DNA of 8,637 nucleotides. Source: Candidatus Peregrinibacteria bacterium. GTDB taxonomy: Bacteria; Patescibacteriota; Gracilibacteria; Peribacterales; Peribacteraceae. The notes under the pieces are model-generated. The model saw only the letters and a program-made list of their open reading frames with translations, was not told the origin of the DNA and ran no database searches. Shown in pieces: positions 1-6,497 of this stretch (its first letter is position 1; each line of letters starts with the position of its first letter). A program made the position numbers and the translations under genes. The stretch is from positions 1 through 8,637 of the forward strand of contig VGKZ01000046.1 in the NCBI GenBank assembly GCA_016866815.1. Reading direction: 5' to 3'.

Positions 1-334
1 GATAGACGGCGGTATTGAAGAAGTCTTCACGTTGCAGGTGCCCGTCGAGCCCCTGACTGTCGGTCATCACGCTCGTGAGGTCGATGGTTGCCGTGATGGA
101 GGTCTCCTCAAAGGCTGCTGCGGGAGTCGTAGCGATGGTGAATTTCATGAAGTGACCCGGATGGTCGACGATACTGCTCTTGCCGACGAAGGTAATGGTC
201 TCGGTAGCCATGGCCTGATCTCCGGCGGGAACTTCGACAGCCGGTGCGGGCTCCATTACATCATCGGTCTTCGGTGCGGGAGCACACGCTGTGAAGGAAA
301 GAATACAGAGGGCCGGTATGAGTTTTTTCAGCAT
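1..334 (-). CDS. YceI-family lipoprotein, N-terminal part (runs off the left edge)
   Basis: The first 111 residues are visible; the 3' end lies beyond position 1. The start ATG (334-332) is followed by a lipoprotein signal peptide: MLKK, a hydrophobic core, and a lipobox-like FTAC with Cys17 as the predicted lipidation site. A Pro/Ala-rich linker (about 18-43) leads into a YceI-like beta domain from about residue 45. The stretch GHLQREDFFNTAVY (98-111) matches the family signature in which a D-G-H-L is followed by a D-F-F and a Y. YceI proteins form a lipocalin-like barrel that binds polyisoprenoid or other long amphiphilic molecules outside the cytoplasmic membrane. The gene lies 53 bases after the multicopper oxidase on the same strand, so it is probably the last visible gene of the copper operon. 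Its role in copper handling is not evident from sequence. No Shine-Dalgarno is present; the leader is pyrimidine-rich. Confidence 0.85.
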   Translation of the reverse strand, partial: MLKKLIPALCILSFTACAPAPKTDDVMEPAPAVEVPAGDQAMATETITFVGKSSIVDHPGHFMKFTIATTPAAAFEETSITATIDLTSVMTDSQGLDGHLQREDFFNTAVY

Positions 335-364
335 GGAAATGGGGGAAAAATACAGAGGCGCGGA

Positions 365-373
365 ATTCTAACA
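365..373 (-). promoter_or_regulatory. possible extended -10 element before the yceI-like gene
   Basis: On the minus strand the bases read TG-T-TAGAAT, an extended -10 box with 5 of 6 matches to TATAAT and the TGn extension. It is about 30 bases upstream of the ATG at 334, just past the multicopper oxidase stop. No convincing -35 box is seen, which extended -10 promoters may not need. It could give yceI some independent transcription, but a chance match is quite possible. Confidence 0.25.
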
Positions 374-387
374 TGGGTCTCCGGTGG

Positions 388-2010
388 TTATCGAACCGTA
401 AACCCACCCATCATGCCATTGGTCAGGTGTTCCGCAATATGGCAGTGAATCATCCACTCGCCGGGGTTACTCGCATCCAGGAGAATGTCCGCCGTTGCCC
501 CCTTGGGTATGAGAACCGTGTCTTTCCAGACCAGGTTCTTCTCCTGCACGCCGTTCATGGAAAGCACCAGGAACCGTTGTCCGTGGAAGTGTATGGGGTG
601 CTGCATGGGGTGCGCGGAATCGGCATCGTTGATGATGCGGATCTTCACCTTGTCTCCCTTTTGAAACACGTAGTTGATATCCATATTCTCTTTCCCGGTT
701 GCTTCATCGATCAGTTTCCACTGCGTGTTCGCATCCGTTGCCATCGCATTCATCATAGGCATGGTGTCTTCCCATTCAATGCCGTCACTTTCCGTTCCGT
801 GATGCATCATCATGCCGTGATCCATGGCCATTTCCACTGTCAGGCGTAGGGTGTGGTCCACGGGCGTATCAAAGTAGGTGCGGAAGTTGTTGATGTCTGC
901 GATGACATCGTCGTGTGCTTCCATTGCCTGAAATTCATTGGCTGTCGGTGCGTCATTTGCGGTTGGAGACACCACTACATCGAGCAGCGTCTGCATGCGC
1001 GACCCCACGCCAGAGTCGTTTTCGATTGGTGTGGGATTGATATGATAGACGCCGTTTGCGCGACGAGCGTCCCAGTACAACACGTCGACAATGTAACGCT
1101 CCGATGGGCTGATGATCAGCTTCTTTTTCAATTCTTGCGGTGTTTCGTAGCGTCCTGCGTCTCCTCCGACGAGCTTTGCTTTTGCTTCACTAAAACTCAC
1201 ATTGAACGTTCGCGTATTCGCGGCGTTGAGTAAGTAGTACCGCACACTGGTATTCGTTTTGACCTCAAGCGATGGGGGTTCTGCGTTGCCGTTGATCAAA
1301 AACGTATTCCCGAACCTGCCCATGAGTGCGAAATTCGCACTGCGTTTTCCATGGGGAACCGGCATGCCTTTTTGCAGAAGAATGTCGTCGAGTACGATGT
1401 ATTCTTCCTTGTCCACCGCAGGGTAGGCGTCGCTGCTTCTTGGCGTCACATGCAGCAATCCGTAGAGCCCCATGTCCTGCTGGATGTCTTCACGAACATG
1501 CGGGTGGTACCAGAATATTCCTTCATCGGGAACCTTCACTGTGTAGGTGAATGTGTCTCCCGGCTTGATTGCATTCTGCGTCACTCCCGGCACCCCGTCA
1601 TTCGGGTTGTCCAGACGGATACCATGCCAGTGCACTGTTGTTTCCTGGTCTATGTCGTTTTTCACCCGTACAGTGAAAGTGGAACCTTGTTTCACCCGAA
1701 TAGTTGGGCCCGGGAACTGACCGTTGTATGCGTAAAACGCGAAGGATGTTCCGTCGATCGTTTTCTTCACGATGCCCGGATTCAGGTCGATTGTGTCGCC
1801 GTTTTTCACCTCCAGGATGGTGGAAGGCTTCGCTTCCGGCAGAGTGTTGAGATCGATGTTGTTTTGCGTCAGAACAGTTTCCGGCACATCGTCAGAGCCT
1901 CCCATCATTCTGTCGTGGCGCATCATACTGTGATCCATGCGCTGTCCGGAGGAGCAGGAGGAGAGCGTTGCCATTGTCAGGATGCCGGCGATGATGGAAC
2001 GATGTTTCAT
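388..2010 (-). CDS. multicopper oxidase lipoprotein, probable cuprous oxidase
   Basis: This 540-residue protein is a three-cupredoxin-domain multicopper oxidase (CueO/CopA/SufI class). All copper-site motifs are present: HWHG (127-130), HPH (169-171), HPIHFHG (471-477) and HCHIAEH (522-528), with Met533 as the likely axial type 1 ligand, as in CueO. The N-terminus is a lipoprotein signal with lipobox LSSC (Cys19), so the mature protein is probably membrane-anchored on the outer face. Two Met/His-rich patches, about 25-37 just after the lipid anchor and 395-423 before domain 3, resemble the Cu(I)-collecting Met-rich segments of cuprous oxidases. The likely reaction is Cu(I) to Cu(II) with O2 reduced to water, which implies use of oxygen. 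The gene starts 24 bases after the copA stop, inside the csoR operon. The start is fixed by the signal peptide. No SD precedes it; the leader reads CACCTTCCTCTTCCC. Confidence 0.95.
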   Translation of the reverse strand: MKHRSIIAGILTMATLSSCSSGQRMDHSMMRHDRMMGGSDDVPETVLTQNNIDLNTLPEAKPSTILEVKNGDTIDLNPGIVKKTIDGTSFAFYAYNGQFPGPTIRVKQGSTFTVRVKNDIDQETTVHWHGIRLDNPNDGVPGVTQNAIKPGDTFTYTVKVPDEGIFWYHPHVREDIQQDMGLYGLLHVTPRSSDAYPAVDKEEYIVLDDILLQKGMPVPHGKRSANFALMGRFGNTFLINGNAEPPSLEVKTNTSVRYYLLNAANTRTFNVSFSEAKAKLVGGDAGRYETPQELKKKLIISPSERYIVDVLYWDARRANGVYHINPTPIENDSGVGSRMQTLLDVVVSPTANDAPTANEFQAMEAHDDVIADINNFRTYFDTPVDHTLRLTVEMAMDHGMMMHHGTESDGIEWEDTMPMMNAMATDANTQWKLIDEATGKENMDINYVFQKGDKVKIRIINDADSAHPMQHPIHFHGQRFLVLSMNGVQEKNLVWKDTVLIPKGATADILLDASNPGEWMIHCHIAEHLTNGMMGGFTVR

Positions 2011-2034
2011 GGAGTGATGGGAAGAGGAAGGTGA

Positions 2035-4359
2035 TTATGCGGTGCTAATTCTGGCAAACAGAATAAAGGCAAGCGTGAAACCGATGGTCATGACGACCGG
2101 GGCGGTGTCCGAGATCCAGTTGCGTCGCGCAGGATGAAATCTTTTGAGGAGGAGGGAGTTGCTCACTACAGAAACGGAACTCATGGCCATGGAGAGACCC
2201 GCAAGTTCCGGGCGCAGCACAAGGCCGGCAAATGCGAACACTCTCGCGGCGATCGGTATGCCGATGACGTTGTAGAACAGTGCGAAGAACATATTCTCGC
2301 GGATTTTGCGCACTGTTGATCGACTCAGACGGATTGCCGCAACGACATCACGGAGATCGTTTTTCACGAGAACGATGCCCCCCGTTTCCATGGCTATGTC
2401 CGTTCCGTTGCCCATGGCGATGCCCAGGTCCGCCTGTGCGAGCGCCGGGCTGTCATTGATGCCGTCGCCGACCATTGCGACCCGCTTGCCGCCTGCCTGC
2501 AGCTTTTTCACTTCATTCGCTTTCTCTTCGGGCAGGACTTCGGCGAGAACATTGTCGATGCCGAGCTTCCGCGCAATCGCTGCCGCCGTCCGCTTGTTGT
2601 CACCCGTGATCATGTACACCTCGATTCCCATCTTCCGCAGTCGCTCAATGGCTTCTTTCGATGTCTCTTTCACAGTGTCGGCAACAGCAACGATACCGAG
2701 CACATGCTCCTGATCTGCGAGAAGCATTGCCGTCTTTCCTGCATGTTCCAGTTGCTGCAGCTGCATTTCTGCATCGCTTGCAGGAATGTTCTCCCTTCCT
2801 ATCAGTGTGCGATTACCGAAAAAGTACTGTTTCCCATCGAGTGATCCAACTATTCCATGACCGGGGATTGCACTGAACGCCTGCGCACTGTGCAGAGTGA
2901 GAGCTTTGTCCGTTGCGTGTTTCACGATGCTTTCCGCAAGCGGGTGTTCCGATCCCTGTTCCAGCGATGCCGCGATACTCAGAATTTCCTCCTGCGGCAC
3001 TCCACTCAATGCGATGATGTCCGTCACCTCCGGCTTCCCCTTCGTCAATGTTCCGGTTTTGTCGAAGACGACCGTATCGATATGATTTGCGGCTTCCAGC
3101 GGTTCGCCTCCACGAATGAGGATGCCATTCTCGGCCCCCTTACCCGTGGCAACCATGATCGCCGTGGGTGTGGCCAGCCCCAGTGCGCAGGGGCAGGCGA
3201 TGACGACGACGGAAACGAAGGCCAGGAGTGAGAAAGTCAGTGTCTGGCCGAGGAGTAGCCACACGCCGAGTGTGAGAAATGCCACGATGATGACTGCGGG
3301 AACGAACCATGAGCTTACCCAGTCGGCGAAATCCTGAATGGGGGCTTTGCTGCCCTGTGCTTCCTCAACGAAGCGGATGATTTGCGCAAGTGCGCTTTCA
3401 CTTCCTACCTTTTCTGCCCGGAATTCAAAACTGCCGGTCTTGTTCATCGTGGCTCCGAACACACGGTCTCCTTCCTTCTTTTCCACGGGAATACTTTCAC
3501 CAGTCAGCATGGATTCATCAACGGAGGAAAGACCTCTCGTCACCGTGCCGTCTACGGGAATCTTCTCACCCGGACGTACGATGACTGTGTCACCCACACG
3601 GACATCTTCAATGGGAATGTCGTTGGTTCTTCCATCGCGCATCACGCGGGCGGTCTTGGCCTGCAATCCCATAAGTTTCTGAATCGCGCCCGATGTTGCG
3701 CCTTTTGCACGCGCCTCCAGCCATTTGCCAAGCAGGACGAACGTGATGAGCAGCGCGGCGACTTCGAAATACAGGTCATGCACTGCTCCGATGATGGTCC
3801 CCTCCGTTCGTAAGTGGTCGAAGACGTTGAATACACTGTAGAAGTAGGCGGTGGATGTGCCGATGGCAATGAGGCTGTCCATGTTGAACGTCCGCACCCG
3901 CAATGCCGCCCATGCGCTGTGGTAAAAACTCGCTCCGAGCCAGAACTGAACGGGTGATGCCAGAACGAGGGAGGCGATGCCCATCCAAGGTGCGGTTATG
4001 TGTGTCCATGGCAGTGACGGAATGAACATACCCGCCATGAAGTACAGCAAGGGGGCGCTGAGCAGCGCTCCGAGGAGAAATTTGTTCCTGTAGTTGCGGA
4101 TGTCTGCAGCCCGTTGCGTACGTTCTGTATCGCGGTCTACCGGGCTCGCAATACGCGCACCGTATCCCGCTTTTTCGATCGTGGCGATCAGGCCTGTTGC
4201 ATCGATCTTTTGCGGATCGAAGAGAACGCGTGCTTTTGCCGCTGTATAGTTGACGTTGGCTTCCTGCACACCTTCTGTTTTCACCAGTCTTCTCGCAATG
4301 ATCGCCGCACAACTTGCGCAGTGCATGCCGGTGATCGCTAGCGTCGTGTTTTGAGCCAT
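2035..4359 (-). CDS. copA: Cu(I)-exporting P1B-type ATPase
   Basis: This 774-residue heavy-metal P-type ATPase exports Cu(I) from the cytoplasm using ATP. In order it has one N-terminal HMA domain with GMHCASC (11-17), transmembrane helices including the pair before the soluble domains, the actuator TGES (286-289), the membrane CPC copper motif (389-391), the phosphorylation site DKTGTLT (Asp433), the nucleotide-domain HP pair (472-473) and the hinge GDGINDSP (631-638). Tyr696-Asn697 and the Met/Ser-Ser cluster at 724-728 in the last two core helices are the P1B-1 (Cu+/Ag+) signature. It starts 4 bases after the copZ stop codon and shares its operon with csoR and the multicopper oxidase. After the usual last helix there is an unusual extra hydrophobic segment (about 753-769), which would put the C-terminus on the other side of the membrane. 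Confidence 0.97.
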   Translation of the reverse strand: MAQNTTLAITGMHCASCAAIIARRLVKTEGVQEANVNYTAAKARVLFDPQKIDATGLIATIEKAGYGARIASPVDRDTERTQRAADIRNYRNKFLLGALLSAPLLYFMAGMFIPSLPWTHITAPWMGIASLVLASPVQFWLGASFYHSAWAALRVRTFNMDSLIAIGTSTAYFYSVFNVFDHLRTEGTIIGAVHDLYFEVAALLITFVLLGKWLEARAKGATSGAIQKLMGLQAKTARVMRDGRTNDIPIEDVRVGDTVIVRPGEKIPVDGTVTRGLSSVDESMLTGESIPVEKKEGDRVFGATMNKTGSFEFRAEKVGSESALAQIIRFVEEAQGSKAPIQDFADWVSSWFVPAVIIVAFLTLGVWLLLGQTLTFSLLAFVSVVVIACPCALGLATPTAIMVATGKGAENGILIRGGEPLEAANHIDTVVFDKTGTLTKGKPEVTDIIALSGVPQEEILSIAASLEQGSEHPLAESIVKHATDKALTLHSAQAFSAIPGHGIVGSLDGKQYFFGNRTLIGRENIPASDAEMQLQQLEHAGKTAMLLADQEHVLGIVAVADTVKETSKEAIERLRKMGIEVYMITGDNKRTAAAIARKLGIDNVLAEVLPEEKANEVKKLQAGGKRVAMVGDGINDSPALAQADLGIAMGNGTDIAMETGGIVLVKNDLRDVVAAIRLSRSTVRKIRENMFFALFYNVIGIPIAARVFAFAGLVLRPELAGLSMAMSSVSVVSNSLLLKRFHPARRNWISDTAPVVMTIGFTLAFILFARISTA

Positions 4360-4362
4360 GTC

Positions 4363-4575
4363 TTATGCGGCGTGGACTGCATACGTGTCTCCGAGCGATT
4401 CAATTTCCTTTTTCCAGGCATCCTGGTCAAAATCGTCCTCATGTTCCAGCGTCACCTGTTTACTTTTCAGATCAACAGTGACGGAAGAAATCGTAGGGAA
4501 CTCCGAGCTGACGTCTTTGACGAGCATGGAGCAGGATTCACAGTGCATACCGGGAATGGATACCGTTGTGCGCAT
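4363..4575 (-). CDS. copZ: CopZ-like copper chaperone (single HMA domain)
   Basis: This is a 70-residue stand-alone heavy-metal-associated domain. The metal loop GMHCESC (9-15) supplies Cys12 and Cys15, the usual pair that binds Cu(I) and hands it to the ATPase. The rest follows the ferredoxin-like beta-alpha-beta-beta-alpha-beta pattern of the family, with an acidic Glu/Asp-rich stretch around residues 45-51. The lysine usually found near the end of loop 5 in CopZ proteins is not obvious; the C-terminus reads GDTYAVHAA. The gene sits between csoR and copA, with only 3 bases separating its stop from the copA ATG, so chaperone and pump should be co-translated. The start is fixed because the HMA fold begins at once. 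The leader is strongly pyrimidine-rich (CTCCTCCCCTCCTCATCC), with no Shine-Dalgarno. Confidence 0.92.
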   Translation of the reverse strand: MRTTVSIPGMHCESCSMLVKDVSSEFPTISSVTVDLKSKQVTLEHEDDFDQDAWKKEIESLGDTYAVHAA

Positions 4576-4601
4576 GGGATGAGGAGGGGAGGAGAGCGGG
4601 A

Positions 4602-4871
4602 CTACCGTTTCGAGAGTCCGATGACGCTGATGACTTCGTCGATGAATGCATCTTTGTCTTTTTCAGAATTCAGTTTTTTGCCGGCACATGTATGGAGATG
4701 CGACTCCAATACCGCTCCCTGGATATGCTTGATGTGCCCCTGCATTGCCAGGGCGAGTTGCAGGATTTCCGTGCAGTACGCATCGTTTTCCACCAGCTTC
4801 CGGAGCTTGCCGGTCAGGCCCTCCAGTCGTTTGACGGCATCCAGAGATTTCTTTTTTGCTTCCGTGCGCAT
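4602..4871 (-). CDS. csoR: CsoR-family copper-sensing transcriptional repressor
   Basis: From the ATG at 4871 this is an 89-residue all-helical CsoR/RcnR (DUF156) protein. The three Cu(I) ligands of CsoR are present with exact family spacing: Cys33, His58 and Cys62 (25 then 4 residues apart), and Tyr32 sits next to the first Cys as in CsoR. This favours copper sensing over the RcnR (nickel/cobalt) or CstR (persulfide) subfamilies, and the copZ and copA neighbours agree. CsoR binds operator DNA as an all-helical oligomer and leaves it when Cu(I) binds. A longer start at 4946 would give 114 residues and overlap the upstream gene by 11 bases, but the extra 25 residues look unlike the family and cover the promoter and TACCCC repeats. 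I prefer 4871, although it has no SD. Confidence 0.92.
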   Translation of the reverse strand: MRTEAKKKSLDAVKRLEGLTGKLRKLVENDAYCTEILQLALAMQGHIKHIQGAVLESHLHTCAGKKLNSEKDKDAFIDEVISVIGLSKR

Positions 4872-4876
4872 AGCAA

Positions 4877-4907
4877 TAGGGGTAGGGGGTAGGGGTACTA
4901 TACTCCC
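4877..4907 (-). promoter_or_regulatory. candidate CsoR operator: tandem TACCCC repeats and imperfect palindrome
   Basis: On the minus strand three direct TACCCC units lie in a row (TACCCC, TACCCCC, TACCCC; 4877-4895 counting the complementary bases). They abut an imperfect 15-base palindrome, which on the plus strand reads GGGGTACTATACTCC (4892-4906; 5 of 7 pairs match). Known CsoR operators are GC-rich pseudo-palindromes built from TACCC/GGGTA-type halves. The block overlaps the -10 box and the expected transcription start of csoR, where a repressor would block transcription. The assignment is inferred from position and base pattern. Confidence 0.5.
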
Positions 4908-4924
4908 TGTTCCTGTGCGATCAA
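4897..4924 (-). promoter_or_regulatory. candidate csoR operon promoter
   Basis: On the minus strand a -35-like TTGATC (4924-4919) is separated by 16 bases from a -10 box TATAGT (4902-4897; 5 of 6 matches). Transcription would start near 4890, about 19 bases before the csoR ATG at 4871. It begins 11 bases after the stop codon of the upstream fusion gene, and no terminator lies between, so readthrough from upstream is also possible. Confidence 0.5.
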
Positions 4925-4935
4925 GTTTTTGCCCT

Positions 4936-6318
4936 CTAAATGACATTGAACGTTCCCCGCACCATGCCCATGGAGCACATGAACGCCAGCTGACCCTTTT
5001 CTAGCGCGGTGAATTCAATGATGTTTTCCCCGCTGCGCAGAGGTTGTGAGATATTCAGTGCGGGGATCGTCATGATGCTTGTGCAGCCTGTTGCGCCTGT
5101 TCCGTCGATTTTCCATCGCACCGGAACACCCGCGTTGATGGTGAGGCTGCTTGGTTCATAGCCGTAGGATGTCACCTTCATTGAGACCTCCTGTACGTTG
5201 CCACGGATCGTAGGGGCCACTGCTGCATTTGATCCTTTGTCTCCTGCGAATGCACCCGATGTATGGATGCCGGTGAGCGCGAAACCGCTCTGGAGATTGA
5301 AAACCGCAAGCAGCAGGACAAGCGAGCCGGAGAAGCGGAGGAAGAGGCGCGAGCCATTGCCAGGCGCTTTGGACGAAATGACGCTGATACCGAGGAGTGA
5401 GGGGAGCGTGCCGAGTGCGAACACAAACATGATCGTCGCGCCCATGACGAAGTTCCCCGTGGCGAGTGCTGCAAGTTGCAGCGACTGGGTGAAACCGCAG
5501 GGGAGGAAGAATGTCATCGCCCCGAGAGTCATCGGTGCCGCTGGATGCTTACTCTCACTGATGCCGGCGATCCAATGCGATAAGCGCTTTGGCGGCCGGA
5601 TCGGACAACTATTCTTCGGAATGAGCTGCAGTATCGTGAGCGCGAGGTAGAGCATGACGAGGGCTACAACGATGTTCATGTATCCCGTTGCCTGCGTTGA
5701 GAGCGTGATCGTGGAGCCTAGCAAGCCCACCAGTCCTCCGAAGACGTAGTAAGCGGCGAGTCTGCCGATGTTGAACTGGAGCAGTGGTTTGAATTTCTCC
5801 GCAGAGCTTGCAGAACGGTGCAGCTCGTTATGCTTCGCGGCGATTGCGAGGAGCAAACCTCCGGTGACGGCGAGGCAGCTGGACGTGCCGGCGACGAGGC
5901 CGATGACGAAGATACCGCCTAGCGAGAGAGCCCCCGAGGTCGAAGGTGCGAGAGATACCAGGTCCAGTGTCTGCAGGATCGTATAGAGTGCGAAGATGAC
6001 GAGCAGCGACGCTCCGATTTCCAGCCACTTCCGTTTGTCCGGAGCCACGGATCTGAGTGTCGCCGCGTTCTCATCTGTGAGGGAGTAGCCTGCGGCATGG
6101 ATCACCGAAGCGAGTGCATCCCTGTCGAGGGTACATCCGTTTTTCACCGCAATTCTGGCTCTGTCAGCCTTGTGATTGACCTCGACAGAAGCGACCCCGG
6201 GGATCGCCTTTATCTTCCGCTCCAGAAGCAATTCACAGCTGGCACAGGTCATACCCGTGATGCCGACGGTCAGGCATTGCTCTTTCTTTGCATCCTTTTT
6301 CTTAGATGGTGAACCCAT
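4936..6318 (-). CDS. HMA - TauE/SafE-like membrane - cupredoxin-like fusion protein
   Basis: This 460-residue protein has three parts. Residues 15-80 are an HMA copper-binding domain with GMTCASC (22-28). Residues 98-345 are a polytopic membrane region of the TauE/SafE or DsbD-like kind, with about seven helices, a Cys in GTSSC (148) in the first repeat and PCG (Cys274) in the second. Residues 372-460 are a cupredoxin-like beta domain ending in CSMGM (448-452). An odd helix count would place the HMA inside and the cupredoxin outside, suggesting passage of Cu(I) across the membrane for export or cuproprotein loading; this is inference. The cupredoxin part contains no histidine; its likely ligands are Cys412, Cys448, Met450 and Met452. 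The gene lies 44 bases after the tRNA-Glu gene and directly upstream of the csoR promoter, whose operon serves the same metal. The start is fixed by the short basic N-terminus before the HMA domain. Confidence 0.85.
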   Translation of the reverse strand: MGSPSKKKDAKKEQCLTVGITGMTCASCELLLERKIKAIPGVASVEVNHKADRARIAVKNGCTLDRDALASVIHAAGYSLTDENAATLRSVAPDKRKWLEIGASLLVIFALYTILQTLDLVSLAPSTSGALSLGGIFVIGLVAGTSSCLAVTGGLLLAIAAKHNELHRSASSAEKFKPLLQFNIGRLAAYYVFGGLVGLLGSTITLSTQATGYMNIVVALVMLYLALTILQLIPKNSCPIRPPKRLSHWIAGISESKHPAAPMTLGAMTFFLPCGFTQSLQLAALATGNFVMGATIMFVFALGTLPSLLGISVISSKAPGNGSRLFLRFSGSLVLLLAVFNLQSGFALTGIHTSGAFAGDKGSNAAVAPTIRGNVQEVSMKVTSYGYEPSSLTINAGVPVRWKIDGTGATGCTSIMTIPALNISQPLRSGENIIEFTALEKGQLAFMCSMGMVRGTFNVI

Positions 6319-6325
6319 GGAGTGG

Positions 6326-6331
6326 AGTATA
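6326..6331 (-). promoter_or_regulatory. possible -10 box for the HMA-SafE-cupredoxin gene
   Basis: The minus strand reads TATACT (5 of 6 matches to TATAAT) only 7 bases before the ATG at 6318. If used, transcription would start at or next to the start codon and give a leaderless mRNA. No good -35 is seen; the gene could instead be read through from the tRNA promoter. The overlapping plus-strand octamer GGAGTATA (6324-6331) also occurs in the csoR promoter (minus strand, 4906-4899), hinting at a shared regulator site. Confidence 0.3.
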
Positions 6332-6362
6332 CATCAATTTATTTTTCCTGCGTGGTGGATTT

Positions 6363-6437
6363 TGGCAGCCCCACGGAGAATCGAACTCCGCTTTCCTGGA
6401 TGAGAACCAAGTGTCCTAACCGATAGACGATGGGGCC
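6363..6437 (-). tRNA. tRNA-Glu(CTC)
   Basis: The minus strand folds as a full cloverleaf of 75 bases. The acceptor stem GGCCCCA pairs with TGGGGCT, with a G-U at the first pair. The D arm is typical of tRNA-Glu, with GGTTAGGAC. The anticodon loop TTCTCAT gives anticodon CTC (6402-6404 on the plus strand), decoding GAG. The T arm CGGAG-TTCGATT-CTCCG is perfectly paired. The discriminator G is followed by a genome-encoded CCA (6363-6365). The gene reads toward the HMA-SafE fusion gene, with no terminator between them. Confidence 0.96.
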
Positions 6438-6445
6438 GTGGGAAA

Positions 6446-6473
6446 ATTGTAGGGAGAATTGATGCTGGTGCAA
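6446..6473 (-). promoter_or_regulatory. candidate promoter of tRNA-Glu
   Basis: On the minus strand TTGCAC (6473-6468) is followed after 16 bases by a -10 box TACAAT (6451-6446; 5 of 6 matches). The mature tRNA begins 8 bases downstream of the -10, so transcription would start at or just before the tRNA 5' end. The -35 is weak (3 of 6). Confidence 0.45.
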
Positions 6474-6497
6474 AGAAAAGAGTAAAGAGAAGTTCAT

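Noticed and set aside
1351..2034. Plus-strand open frame of 227 codons opposite the multicopper oxidase
   Set aside because: It is fully antisense to a gene with all copper motifs intact, and its protein is rich in Cys, His, Arg and Val with no domain pattern.
2011..2034. SD-like GGAAG/GGTGA on the plus strand next to the multicopper oxidase start
   Set aside because: It only appears because the minus-strand leader is pyrimidine-rich; no plausible plus-strand gene follows.
4879..4895. G-quadruplex on the plus strand in the csoR leader
   Set aside because: There are only three G-runs of 4-5 bases in a row; a stable intramolecular quadruplex needs four.
4351..5004. Plus-strand open frame of 217 codons opposite copZ, csoR and the csoR promoter
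   Set aside because: It spans three well-supported minus-strand features and its translation has no recognisable domain; it is a shadow of GC-rich coding DNA.
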